Made by a program: the position numbers and the translations under genes
Part shown: in pieces, positions 51,155 to 61,076 of the stretch
How positions within the stretch are numbered: position 1 is the stretch's first letter
Layout: every line of letters starts with the position of its first letter
Source of the DNA: Akkermansiaceae bacterium
Lineage (GTDB): Bacteria; Verrucomicrobiota; Verrucomicrobiia; Verrucomicrobiales; Akkermansiaceae
Direction of reading: 5' to 3'
DNA length: 62,015 nt
NCBI GenBank assembly: GCA_021202525.1
Contig: JAJQCV010000112.1
Coordinates: 1 to 62,015, forward strand
The notes under the pieces: model-generated
Seen by the model: only the letters and a program-made list of their open reading frames with translations
The model's database searches: none
Told to the model about the DNA's origin: nothing

Positions 51155-52975
51155 ATGACTCAGACATCTTCATTTTCGACGCTTGGCATTTCACCGGAAG
51201 TTCTGGAGGCCATCGAGGTTCTCGGCTTCGACACCCCGTCCGCTATCCAGGAACAAGCCATTCCCGCGGCCATCGGAGGGTCTGATATCGTGGGGCTTTC
51301 CCATACGGGTTCCGGCAAGACGCTTGCGTTTGCCATTCCGGCGCTGGAGTGCATTGATCCGGATGAGCGTGCCGTCCAGGTGCTGGCCCTGTGCCCCACG
51401 CGGGAACTGGCCGTGCAGATTTGCCGGGAGGTGGACAAGCTGGCCCTGTTCATGGACGGCGTTTCCGCGGTGCCCATTTACGGCGGTTCCTCTTTTCGCC
51501 CCCAGTTGGATGCATTGCGCCGCGGGGTGCAGTTCGTGGTAGGCACGCCGGGCCGCGTGATGGACCTGATGGAGTCCGGCGCCCTGCGCCTGGACCATCT
51601 CCGCATGCTGATTCTGGATGAAGCGGACGAGATGCTGGACATGGGATTTCTGGAAGATATTGAACGCATCGCGGAGGCCATGCCGGAAACGAAGCAGACT
51701 CTTTTTTTCTCCGCCACCATGTCTCCGGAGATCAACCGGCTGGTGAGCCGTTTCATGAAGGACCCCATCCAGATTTCCATTGAACGTCCCACACTGACGG
51801 TTCCCACTATTGAGCAGGTTTATTATGAAGTGGTCTTTTCCTCCAGAATAGAGGTGTTGAGTCGCCTGCTGGATACCGGAAAGATCAAGATGGGGCTGGT
51901 GTTTTCCAATACCAAGAAGGTGGTGGACGATATTGTGGACGGCCTGACGGCCCGAGGATATGCCGTGGACCGCCTGCACGGGGACATGCCCCAGATTATG
52001 CGCGAACGCGTGATGGATTCCTTCCGCAAGGGGAGCCTGCGCCTGCTGGTGGCCACGGACATCGCCGCCCGCGGCCTGGATGTGGACGATGTGGACGCCG
52101 TCGTGAATTTTGAATTGCCGCGCGATCCGGAGGATTACGTGCACCGCATCGGCCGTACGGCGCGGGCCGGACGCAAGGGGAAGGCGATTACGTTCGTGGG
52201 CCGCCGGGATTTTTCCCTGATGAGCCGCATCGAACGCTTCATCGGCGTCAAGCTTACTCCGGAACCCGTGCTTACCGCCGTACAGGTGGACCAGCTCCGG
52301 ACGGAATCCCTGGTGGACGATATTCTGGAACGTCTCACGCCGGAGGCTGTCCTGCCTGAAGAGTTGAAGGACGTGGAGGCTTCTCCGGAAGCTCTTGCCA
52401 CCGCCCTGTTTGAGTTGCTGAAGGCGCGTACTCACCGGGAAGTCCAGCCCATTCCGGAGGACAAGCCCGCTCGCAGGACGCGCCGCGTGCAGCAGGCCGG
52501 GGATGAAGCGGAAAGCCCGCAGAAGGGTGATTCCTGGACCCATGACGGGGATACGGTGACCTTGTTCATGAACGGCGGCAAGATGATTGGCCTGCGGCCC
52601 AAGGATATTGCCGGATTGTTTTACAACACGGTGGAAATGGAAAAGGGCGCCGTGGGGGATATCCGCATTTTCGGCAAGCATTCCCTGATTGAAGTGGATG
52701 CGTCCGTGGCTCCCCGGCTTCTGGATGCCCTGGCTACGGCCACCATTTGCGGGTATGAAGTGAACGTGCGCGAGGATAAGGGAATTCCTGAATATTCCTC
52801 GGATTCACCTCGTCCGCCCCGCCGCAGCGGTGGAGGATTCCGCGGCGGCTACCGCGGAGACCGTGACCGCAATGACCGCGGAGGTTTCCGGGGCGGCCGG
52901 AGCGGATTCCGTAGCGAACGGGGAGACCGCGGGAACGACCGTTTCCGGCGGAATGACCGGAAGAAAAGATTTTAA
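51155..52975 (+). CDS. DEAD-box RNA helicase with RNA-binding C-terminus and RGG-rich tail
   Basis: 606 residues from ATG 51155. Helicase motifs are complete: Q motif, HTGSGKT (I), PTRELA (Ia), TPGR (Ib), DEAD (II), SAT (III), and HRIGRTARAG (VI). After the core a DbpA/CsdA-like RNA-binding domain (about 480-560) is followed by a Gly/Arg/Asp-rich tail with FRGG repeats. It probably acts in ribosome assembly or cold adaptation (DeaD/RhlE-like). A longer frame from 51062 lacks similarity. It is divergent from the membrane protein gene. Confidence 0.95.
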   Translation: MTQTSSFSTLGISPEVLEAIEVLGFDTPSAIQEQAIPAAIGGSDIVGLSHTGSGKTLAFAIPALECIDPDERAVQVLALCPTRELAVQICREVDKLALFMDGVSAVPIYGGSSFRPQLDALRRGVQFVVGTPGRVMDLMESGALRLDHLRMLILDEADEMLDMGFLEDIERIAEAMPETKQTLFFSATMSPEINRLVSRFMKDPIQISIERPTLTVPTIEQVYYEVVFSSRIEVLSRLLDTGKIKMGLVFSNTKKVVDDIVDGLTARGYAVDRLHGDMPQIMRERVMDSFRKGSLRLLVATDIAARGLDVDDVDAVVNFELPRDPEDYVHRIGRTARAGRKGKAITFVGRRDFSLMSRIERFIGVKLTPEPVLTAVQVDQLRTESLVDDILERLTPEAVLPEELKDVEASPEALATALFELLKARTHREVQPIPEDKPARRTRRVQQAGDEAESPQKGDSWTHDGDTVTLFMNGGKMIGLRPKDIAGLFYNTVEMEKGAVGDIRIFGKHSLIEVDASVAPRLLDALATATICGYEVNVREDKGIPEYSSDSPRPPRRSGGGFRGGYRGDRDRNDRGGFRGGRSGFRSERGDRGNDRFRRNDRKKRF

Positions 52976-52988
52976 TTTCCTTGTTTTT

Positions 52989-53258
52989 TTACGGAAGGCA
53001 AACCAGCGGCTTCCTGTAAGAAGGCGGATGTTGAATAAGATGGTCCGGCAGATAATCCTGCGTGAGCAGAGCGAACCGATCTTTCAGATGTTTTTTTGAA
53101 GGTCCCGCATGTAAATATGTTTTCCGGAACGCCATATTGTTCAGGGTCCAAGAGTTTCTTTTAGCTTTTTCCAGGTCAGTCATCCACCCTTCCATGCCGT
53201 AGAGCGTTCCGGACAGGAGGAATAGGACGCATAGGGATAAGGTATGGGGTAGTTTCAT
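52989..53258 (-). CDS. Small exported protein of unknown function
   Basis: 89 residues from ATG 53258: MKLPHTLSLCVLFLLSGTLYG is a good signal peptide. The mature 65 residues are basic (RKTYLHAGPSKKHLKDRF). No family is recognised. It is convergent with the helicase gene (13-base gap). A longer frame from 53297 lacks a sensible N-terminus. Codon support is modest, hence moderate confidence. Confidence 0.5.
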   Translation of the reverse strand: MKLPHTLSLCVLFLLSGTLYGMEGWMTDLEKAKRNSWTLNNMAFRKTYLHAGPSKKHLKDRFALLTQDYLPDHLIQHPPSYRKPLVCLP

Positions 53259-53394
53259 AGCAACTGGTGTTGCAGCTCTTGAAGGGGAGAGAGTCAATCT
53301 TCTCCTGGAATTCTCAATTAGCTTGAGGAATGGACTGTTTTATGTAAAATATTCTCTGTTTCTAACGTTCTTATATATAATATCACCTTTTCAT

Positions 53395-55548
53395 ATGAAG
53401 TTGCTGCATTTTTTCACCGTTTTCTTTGCTCTCCTGGTTCTGTGCATGACCGCCTCAGGGCAAACAGTGAAGCCCGCTTCCGGGCAGGCAAAGACTTCCA
53501 AGCCCAATATTATTTTTATCCTCGTGGACGACATGGGGTGGGGCGATCTGGATTCCAACTGGAGCCAGGAGAATTTGAATGGACGCACGGTGGGAAGGAA
53601 GAACGAGTTTAAAACTCCGGCCTTGTCAGCCATGGCCCGTGAAGGGATTCAACTGCGCCGCCATTATTCCGCCGCGCCCGTATGTGCTCCGGCACGCGCT
53701 TCCCTGCTGCTGGGCGTGCACCAGGGAACTTCCCGCGTGGTGAGGAACAACCGGTTTGACCATCCTATTGAAGATTCCCATACGCTGGGTTCCGTGTTGA
53801 AGGAAGCCGGATATGATACCGCAGCCATCGGCAAATGGGGTGTAGGCGGGGGTGGCCAGAGCAATGGCCCGGTGACGGGCGGTCCCCACCAGCGCGGGTT
53901 TAATTATTTTTACGGCATTCTGGACCATTTGGCGGGACATTTTCACTATCCTTCCGAGTCCCGAGATATTTTTGAATACAACGGTTATGCCCCGAATCCG
54001 GAGTGGAAGAATATCAAGGAGCAGGTTCCCCTGACCGCCTATTCCACGGATTTGTTTGGCGCCCGTGCCAAGCAGTGGATCATGGACCAGCGCAAGTCCG
54101 CCCGCAAGACCGGCAAGCCGTTTTTCCTGTATCTGGCTTTTCCGGCTCCTCACGGGAGCCTGACGGTTCCCGGTACGCCTTATCCTTCCGGCGGCGGTGT
54201 GAAAGGTGGCCTGCAATGGGTAAAGAAGAACGGCACGGAATCCGCAAATACGGCTTTTGACCCCAAGGCGGAGAAGGACAAGGATACTTATATTTATCCG
54301 GACAATTCCCGTTTTCCGAATGAGGTGGCCAAGCGCCATTCCACCATGATCCGCCGTGTGGATGATGTGGTGGCGGATTTGATTCATTTGCTGAAGGATT
54401 TGAAGATAGACCATAATACGATGATCGTCTTCACGTCCGACAATGGCCCCCACAATGAAGGCGGCGCGGATATGAAGCATTGGCATGGCGCGCAGAATCC
54501 GCAGTTTTTCAAGAGTTACGGGATGATGGACGGCATCAAGCGGGATTGCTGGGAAGGCGGCATGCGCGTTCCCACGCTGGTGCGCTGGCCGGCCCGCATT
54601 CCCAAGGGACAGGTCAGCCTTCAGCCCGGCCAATTCCATGACTGGCTGGCTACCCTGGCGGATGCCGCCGGCGTGCCTGTTCCGGCCCGCAGCGACGGTG
54701 TTTCCCTGATGCCGACACTGACAGGACATGCGGACCAGCAGAAGCCCGGCATTGTTTACACTGAGTACAACCACGGAGGAAAAACCCCGGGGTACAAGGA
54801 TTTTCTGGGTGAACACAAGGGAGCCCAGCGCGGCCAGCAGCAGATCGTTTTTGTGGACGGCTTGAAGGGCCTGCGCATGGGGGTGAAGGATGCGGACAAG
54901 GATTTCATGATTTTCGATACCTTGAAGGATCCGCAGGAGAGCAAGGATCTGGCCGCCTCCAAGCCGGAGCTGCAGGCCCGCATGAAGGCTGCCGCACTGG
55001 CTAACCGCCGGGCGTCCCATCCTTCCAAGACGGTGTTTGATACGGCTCTGGTGCCTGCCGTGGAAGCGAAGGGAGTTCCCGGTCTGAAGTGGTCCCTGTA
55101 TGAAGGGGAATTCCCCTGGGTTCCCGATTTCCGCCAGATGAAGGCTCCGGCGGTTTCCCAGGGCGTGATGCAGACCCCGTCCGTCAAGATGAACGGTCCC
55201 AAAAAGCGCGGCGTGGAGCTGACGGGTTATATAAATGTTCCCGAAGACGGCGCCTACACTTTTTATCTGACTACGGACGCCAACAAGGGGAGCAAGGCTT
55301 TTGTACGCCTGCACGGCATGGAATTGATTGATGCGGACAAGGTGTACAATCCCGGAACGGAAGTATCCTCCGATTTGGGGAAAGAGAGCAATCCCGTGTA
55401 TTTGAAGGCGGGCCTGCACCCCATCCGCATCGGTTATGTGGGAACGGCCGGTTCCGGTTCTACACTGACCCTGAAGTGGAAAGGCCCCAATCTGCCCAAG
55501 CAGGAAATTCCCGCTTCCGCGTTCAGCCATTCCCCGGATGGCAAGTAA
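53395..55548 (+). CDS. Secreted type-I sulfatase with C-terminal PA14-like domain
   Basis: 717 residues from ATG 53395 (signal peptide to about residue 22). DD at 45-46, signature CAPAR at 97-101 (Cys to formylglycine), SDNGPHNEGGAD and HWHGAQ-type active-site loop. The last 130 residues form a beta-sandwich resembling PA14 (GYINVPEDGAYTFYL, LHPIRIGYVG), a likely glycan-binding module. It likely desulfates mucin O-glycans outside the cell. The next gene starts 9 bases later. The frame from 53323 adds a second hydrophobic stretch and is less likely. Confidence 0.9.
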   Translation: MKLLHFFTVFFALLVLCMTASGQTVKPASGQAKTSKPNIIFILVDDMGWGDLDSNWSQENLNGRTVGRKNEFKTPALSAMAREGIQLRRHYSAAPVCAPARASLLLGVHQGTSRVVRNNRFDHPIEDSHTLGSVLKEAGYDTAAIGKWGVGGGGQSNGPVTGGPHQRGFNYFYGILDHLAGHFHYPSESRDIFEYNGYAPNPEWKNIKEQVPLTAYSTDLFGARAKQWIMDQRKSARKTGKPFFLYLAFPAPHGSLTVPGTPYPSGGGVKGGLQWVKKNGTESANTAFDPKAEKDKDTYIYPDNSRFPNEVAKRHSTMIRRVDDVVADLIHLLKDLKIDHNTMIVFTSDNGPHNEGGADMKHWHGAQNPQFFKSYGMMDGIKRDCWEGGMRVPTLVRWPARIPKGQVSLQPGQFHDWLATLADAAGVPVPARSDGVSLMPTLTGHADQQKPGIVYTEYNHGGKTPGYKDFLGEHKGAQRGQQQIVFVDGLKGLRMGVKDADKDFMIFDTLKDPQESKDLAASKPELQARMKAAALANRRASHPSKTVFDTALVPAVEAKGVPGLKWSLYEGEFPWVPDFRQMKAPAVSQGVMQTPSVKMNGPKKRGVELTGYINVPEDGAYTFYLTTDANKGSKAFVRLHGMELIDADKVYNPGTEVSSDLGKESNPVYLKAGLHPIRIGYVGTAGSGSTLTLKWKGPNLPKQEIPASAFSHSPDGK

Positions 55549-55557
55549 AGCCGATCC

Positions 55558-56196
55558 ATGAGCGATCTTTACGAGTACCAGGCAATTGACGGTTCTTCCA
55601 AAGGGCCCGTTGCCCTGGTACTTCTGTTGCAGGCCCGGAACCAGGGATGGTTGTCCAACCAGGCTCTGGTGAGAAAGTTGCCCGACGGGGCTTGGAAGCC
55701 TTTGTCTTCCTATATTCCGTCCATGACGGTTTTGGACGAGGATGGGGATATGGTGGCGGCGGAAGGAGAGGCGAATCGTGGCGAGAGAGTTTTTGTTCCC
55801 CATTGGTCACGGAAGAAGTATTGGCGCAGGGTAGTCAGGGAGTGGTGCAGCTTCCGGGGACGCGCGGGCAAGAGCGAAATGCGGGAGGTGTATGCCACTC
55901 TGGGGCCGGTGTGGCTGGCCGCGGTTTGCCTCCCGGCCGTGGAAAAGTACGGTTTTTTCTCCTATCCGGCGCCGTGGATGGGAATCGTTTTTCTGGGGCT
56001 GTTTTATCTGGTTCTGTCCGTCCTGGCCATTCCTCTGGCGGCTACCATGGTGCGCCGCCTGCACGATGTGGGGAGAAGCGGTATTTGGCTGGTGTGCCTG
56101 GGGATGCCCGCGCTGGGATGGCTGCTGCTGTGGTATTTGTCCTATGGGGAGAGCCAGCTGAAAGAGAATAAGTACGGAGATCCTCCGTGGAATTGA
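55558..56196 (+). CDS. GYF_2-like plus DUF805 membrane protein
   Basis: 212 residues. The first 50 (YEYQAIDGSSKGPV) match the GYF_2/DUF4339-type domain. After an acidic linker comes a DUF805 segment with two to four spans, ending in the family's RRLHDVGRSGIWL and NKYGDPPWN. Known members are small inner-membrane proteins of unknown function. It lies 9 bases after the sulfatase, probably cotranscribed, though a functional link is not evident. Confidence 0.85.
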   Translation: MSDLYEYQAIDGSSKGPVALVLLLQARNQGWLSNQALVRKLPDGAWKPLSSYIPSMTVLDEDGDMVAAEGEANRGERVFVPHWSRKKYWRRVVREWCSFRGRAGKSEMREVYATLGPVWLAAVCLPAVEKYGFFSYPAPWMGIVFLGLFYLVLSVLAIPLAATMVRRLHDVGRSGIWLVCLGMPALGWLLLWYLSYGESQLKENKYGDPPWN

Positions 56197-56424
56197 TGTG
56201 TTCCCAGATTTATAGACGTCTGTCCATGAGGAGAGGCTCCCTAGTTTAGGAACGGGTTTATCCGGAGAGGTGGATACAAGGTGCAGGCGGGAATGGTTTC
56301 GATTTGTTCCAGGTAAAGTTTATTTATGGAGAGCCGGAGCATGGAAAGCTCCTTCCCTTCGGGGCAACTTACTTTTACAAAACGCAGAGAAGAGGATTTT
56401 TAAGACCGGAGAGGCCTTTCCCTT

Positions 56425-58005
56425 TTATTCCCGCGTCACTTTCAGACGCAGGAAGCGGCGTTCCGGCGCATTGTGATCAATCGCTACCCGGTCCTGGTAC
56501 TCGCCGCGAGAGCCCGTCGGAGTTACTGTGCCCTCGTCATCCCATTTTTCCAGGTCTGCCGAGCTTTCCACAGTGAAGACGACATCCGTGGCATCCGGAT
56601 TTACCGGCCATTCCAGCACCAGGTGCGGAGTTCCATCCACTTCCCTGACCGCCAGCGTAGTAACGCTGCCGCAGGGCTGAAGGGGAGGCAACCCCGTAGC
56701 GTATTTCATCAGGTTGGTGATACCGTCCCCGGCGGGGGAGGCGTCCGGAGCGGTTTGGTCTTCCGGAGTATCGTCGGTAAAATGGTCATTCTTCCATTTT
56801 TCATAGGGAGAGGGATTGGGAGTCCAGCTTAAGACCAGTGCGCTTTTTCCTGCCGCTTCCTCACGGTGCAGGGAGAAGCTGCCCGCCTGCTGCCACGGAG
56901 CGGCTGTTGCCGGATCATAGGAGACGGAGGGCTGGTCCGTCATAGACAGGGCACTGCCTTCCACGAGTTTCCAGGTTTTGCCTTGTTTTGTGTCCGTCAT
57001 TTCCGGCAGGGTCACGTGGAGTTCCGCAGCTCCATTCAGGTTAACCGGCCCTTGAGCGCTCCATTTGGCATTTGCCGACGGTTCTGCGGGCAGCTTGAAG
57101 CCCAGACGGGCTCCTCCGGTTATGTCCAGTTCCGTCATCCCCTGCAGGGAGGCTGTCGTGCCCAGTTCCACCGTTCCAGCTTCCACGCTTACCGGAAAGT
57201 AGCACCGGGAAATGCCTCCACCGAATCCCAGGGTACCGGGCCCCGTTTTCCGCAGGCTTGAGGTGGCGGAGTATCCCGCAAAGGAGTAGATGGGGTCCTC
57301 CATGCTGATCAGGCAGTTCTGTTCCGCCTGCATGACCATGCTGACGTTGCCCATGACCGTGATGGAGTTGGCGCTTCCGCCCGCAGAGGCTCCGACAGCT
57401 TTTCCGCGGTAGTTGCCGCTGAAGGAGATGGGGCGGGAGGAGTCTGCGGAGTGGAGCGTCAGTTCCGTTTGGCAGGCGGCGTTTTTGCCGGCTGCATAGA
57501 TGGCTCCTCCCAGCTTGCCCGCGCTGTTGTTCGTGAAGGTGCTTCCGCTTTCAATGTCTGCGGTGCGGGGGGCTTCCCCGTCATTGGCATCCAGGCACAG
57601 GGCTCCTCCGTTGTGGGATGCCATGTTGCCGGAGAAAGAGGAGCCTGCCGCGATTTTCACGTTTCCGCGGCAGTAGAGCGCACCGCCGCTGCCGGATTCC
57701 GCCCGGTTGCCGGAGAAGGAGACGGCCTCATTCTGGATGACGGAACCGGCGTAAACCGCACCGCCCTGGGAAAATCCGCTGACCGTGTTGTTTTCATAGA
57801 CGGCCGTCCCGGAGATGGTGACTTGGCCGTAGTCCAGCGTGCCTCCCCCGTTACCCGTTTTTTTTGCATTGCTGACGCCTCCTCCGGCATTGATGACGGT
57901 GTCGCCCATGAGGAGAGCCCCTGAAAGGAATATTCCGGCGCAGATGACCAGCCTGCCAAGCCGCATGCGGGCAGGAACGGCGGAATAATGGCGTGGTTGC
58001 TTCAT
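56425..58005 (-). CDS. Surface beta-helix protein with Pmp-like GGA/FxxN repeats
   Basis: 526 residues. A hydrophobic signal (about 18-34) is followed by a repeat region with the paired motifs of chlamydial polymorphic membrane proteins: GGAV 81, FSGN 97, GGAL 107, FSGN 124, GGAL 133, FTNN 157, GGAI 166, and another FSGN later. No C-terminal autotransporter beta-barrel is visible; instead the end has a GDGITNLMKYATGL motif, a Ca-binding-like module common in verrucomicrobial secreted proteins, and a domain with a VESSADLEKW patch. Likely an exported adhesin-like or glycan-binding protein. It lies 26 bases after the sulfatase upstream, in one unit. Confidence 0.82.
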   Translation of the reverse strand: MKQPRHYSAVPARMRLGRLVICAGIFLSGALLMGDTVINAGGGVSNAKKTGNGGGTLDYGQVTISGTAVYENNTVSGFSQGGAVYAGSVIQNEAVSFSGNRAESGSGGALYCRGNVKIAAGSSFSGNMASHNGGALCLDANDGEAPRTADIESGSTFTNNSAGKLGGAIYAAGKNAACQTELTLHSADSSRPISFSGNYRGKAVGASAGGSANSITVMGNVSMVMQAEQNCLISMEDPIYSFAGYSATSSLRKTGPGTLGFGGGISRCYFPVSVEAGTVELGTTASLQGMTELDITGGARLGFKLPAEPSANAKWSAQGPVNLNGAAELHVTLPEMTDTKQGKTWKLVEGSALSMTDQPSVSYDPATAAPWQQAGSFSLHREEAAGKSALVLSWTPNPSPYEKWKNDHFTDDTPEDQTAPDASPAGDGITNLMKYATGLPPLQPCGSVTTLAVREVDGTPHLVLEWPVNPDATDVVFTVESSADLEKWDDEGTVTPTGSRGEYQDRVAIDHNAPERRFLRLKVTRE

Positions 58006-58031
58006 GATTCTTGTCCTGTTGGTCGGAGTGT

Positions 58032-60921
58032 TTATTCCTGAAGGGGCACGACGGACGAAGGATCGTCCGGGTCCGTTTCCCCGGGATCGATGAGGCCATT
58101 TCCGTTGGCGTCTTCAATCAGGTCCGGTACGCCGTCCCCGTCGGAGTCCACATCCGGCAGGTCCGGCATGCGGATGTAGGCCGTGGCGATGATTTTTCCA
58201 TCTTTTTTGAGGACAGGGTATTGTGCGTTTGCCTGGTTGAGTTCCCGAATCAGGGCGCGCGCCATGCGCATCAGGCGTACCTGGTGGGCGGGGTCCTGAG
58301 CCAGGTCGTTGCTTTCGCTGATGTCATCCTTCAAGTTGAAGAGCTGCCACGGGAAACGGCCCGCGGTCGTGTAGCCGTTGCTGGTCCAGAGGTCCGTATG
58401 GGCATACTGGTCAATATAGTTGTAGATGACTTTCCAGTCTCTTTCCCGGTAGGTGGAGTAGAAGTTGGCGTAGGTATGGTGGTGCGGGTAGTGATGGTAG
58501 ATTTTCTGGGTGCGGTGGAAGGAGGCGTCTCCCTGGAAGTAGGGGCTGATGTCTTCCCCGTCCACCTTTTGTTCCACAGGCACCTTGAGCTTGAGCATGC
58601 TCAGGATGGTGGGATAGATGTCCCACATGGCCACGATGTCGTGGTTCACGGCATTTTGAGGAATGGGGTATTCCTGCTGGATGGGGTTTTCTGGGTCCAC
58701 TTCCGCCCATCCCACGATCATCGGAACGCGGGTGCCGCCCTCGTACCGGCTGCACTTGCGGCCTCTCAGTGGAGCGACCGCGCTGACCTTTTCAATCATG
58801 GGAATATTGTGGCTGTAGTTCTGCTGGATGGGGGCGTCTCCCCCGTTGTCGGACATGAAGATGACGAGCGTCTTGTCGGCCACGCCCAGTTCTTTCAGAT
58901 AATCCATCAGATCGCCCAGGGATTTGTCCATGCCTTCAATCAGGGTGGCGAAGGTGCGGAGACTGGCATTCACCTGTACTCCGGATTCAAAGGCCGAGCC
59001 GTTGGGAACGGTGTATGTGTCATAGTCTCCGTTGGGGTCCGGATTGCCGTGCGGCTGGTGGACGGCATAGTGGGTCATGTACGCGAAGAAGGGCACGTTG
59101 TCATCTACTGCCCGCTTGATCTGCTTTTTCATTTCCTGTGTCAGGGCATTCGTCAGGAAGTTCTGCTTTTTCTTTTCGTCCGTGGGAGAGGTGCCTTGGG
59201 TATGGTATTCTTCCAGGTCCGGGACGTGGTAGGTTCCGGAACCGAAGTTGTCCTGGGAACGGTAGGATCCCGGCTGACCGATGGAGCTGCCGGCGATGTT
59301 AACGTCGAAGCCCAGGTGGATGGGGTTGGAGAAGAGTCTGGAAGGGGGAGCGAAGTGCGCCTTGCCCACCGTGATGGTCCGGTAACCCGCATTCTGGAGG
59401 ACGCGGGGAAGGGGAATTTCCGTTTCAGCCATGCCTCCCATGTTCCATTGGGGCGCCTGGATATGGGGCAGGGCGCCTCCCGATTCATTGAGCGTGGCGG
59501 AGGTGGCGTTGGTCCAGTTGGTGACCCGGTGGCGGGCGGAGTTTTTGCCGGTCATCAGGGAGGTGCGGCCGGGGGAACAGACCGGGCAGGAATAGGCATT
59601 CGTGAATTTCAGGCCCTGTGCCGCCAGCCTTTCCATGGAGGGGGTTTTGTAGAAGTTGTTCAGTGCCGTTTTAACGGGTTGGCCGTTTTGATAATAGAAA
59701 GGAACGGAGGTGTCCTGCCAGCCCATGTCGTCCACCAGAAAGACCAGGACATTGGGCGTATTTTCCGCCAGAACGGAGATGATGAGAGATTTGTTTTTTT
59801 TGCGTTCCGTCGCCGGCGGTCAGCGTCAATGTGTAGAGAGTTGTTTCCGTCGGTTTGACCCGAAGGGAGCCGGCTCCGTTTTCACTGGTGATGGCGATGT
59901 TTTTTCCGTTGGCCGTCAGTTCCAGGTTTTGTGCCTTGACAGTGCTCCAGGTCAAGGTGGCCTCCTCATCCGCTCCGGGGACTACCCTCTTTTTATCCGA
60001 CTCAAATACAAGGATTTCCGGTTCCTGTTTCTTGAAGGTCACCGTTACTTCCGCCGTAGATTCCGTTCCGTCTTCTCCCCGCGCGTTCAGCACATAGGTA
60101 GTCGTTTGTTCAGGATTGACCGTGATCGCTCCCGTGCCGTTTTCCGTGGTGACGGGAATGTTTTCACCTTCTTTTGTGCTTAAGGTTACGTGTCCGCATT
60201 TCCAGGTTTTCCAGCTTAGTTCCGCGCCCGCGGCGCTTCCTTCCGTGATTTCAGGAGGTGTAGCGGTGAAGGAGATGGTGCCAGGAGCAGGGGAGATCAG
60301 GCGCACGGCGTTGATGGCGGAGCGGGTGGAGTCCGTTCCGTTGCCCGTGATGGTGATGGCGCCGTTAACGACCGGAACATATTGCAGAGTGATTTTATTG
60401 GCTCCTTCGTTAAATGTGCCGGAGAAGTTTTCCCTGTCCTGGATGGTTTTCACCATGCCGTTGACCGTATAGAGCATGTCGCGGTCTGTGGTGTTGCAAT
60501 CTCCGTAGATTTCCACATGGCAGTATTCCGCCATGGAGTCGGGGAGCTGGGAGATGACTACATTTTCCGTGCCCCGGATTCCGGCCCAGGAGTCCATGAG
60601 CAGGTAGTCACGGTTCTTGGCGGCGGCAAACGTGCCGTTGCTGAAGCAGTAGCCGGGATTGTTGAAGGATATGGCGGCCTGGGTGGATGTCCCCCGAACA
60701 GTTTTCAGGCCTGTTGCAGAGGTTTTGCCCGCCGTCACCGGAGTGATGAAGTTCCATGTTTCTCCTTCCTGCGCCAGTGTTCCAGGCTGGGCATTCAGAA
60801 ACGCCGCTTCCGTAGCCACGGTTCCGTTCAGGACGCCGATACCTATTTCTTCCGCATTCAGGGAACCTGTACCGGCCAGGAATAGAAGGAGAGTTGCCGA
60901 TATGCCGCGGAGGAATTTCAT
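58032..60921 (-). pseudogene. Large multidomain sulfatase gene, frameshifted in an A8 tract
   Basis: About 962 residues if repaired. The start frame (ATG 60921, signal MKFLRGISATLLLFLAGTGSLNA) holds an N-terminal beta-rich domain and two Ig-like repeats with the motif TTYVLNARGEDG or TLYTLTLTAGDG, then runs off into SHHLRSGGK. The other frame holds a full type-I sulfatase with VDDMGWQD, the signature CSPGR and SDNGGDAP, and ends in Asp-rich Ca-binding repeats (DVDSDGDGVPD). Removing one A from the A8 tract (T8 at 59794-59801 on the plus strand) joins them as TQKNKSLIISVLAENTPNV. The span is 2890 bases, 3n+1. If the extra base is real, the sulfatase half has no signal and would not be exported. 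Confidence 0.85.
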
Positions 60922-61009
60922 GAGATTAAAGGAGCGCCTGCGTTCCATATTCCTTATTCTAACAAAAAAATGTATATTCTCAATGGGGAATCCCTCCGAC
61001 CGGATGATT

Positions 61010-61057
61010 CCGTAAAAAGAAATCAATGGAGACCGTCATTGTTGCGGCCTCCATTGA
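61010..61057 (-). terminator. Rho-independent terminator of the PEP-CTERM gene
   Basis: Perfect 9-base stem TCAATGGAG/CTCCATTGA (61023-61031 with 61049-61057), 17-base loop, followed on the minus strand by TTTCTTTTT. It begins about 20 bases past the gene's stop. Confidence 0.7.
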
Positions 61058-61076
61058 TGAGAGAGCTTGAGCCGCA

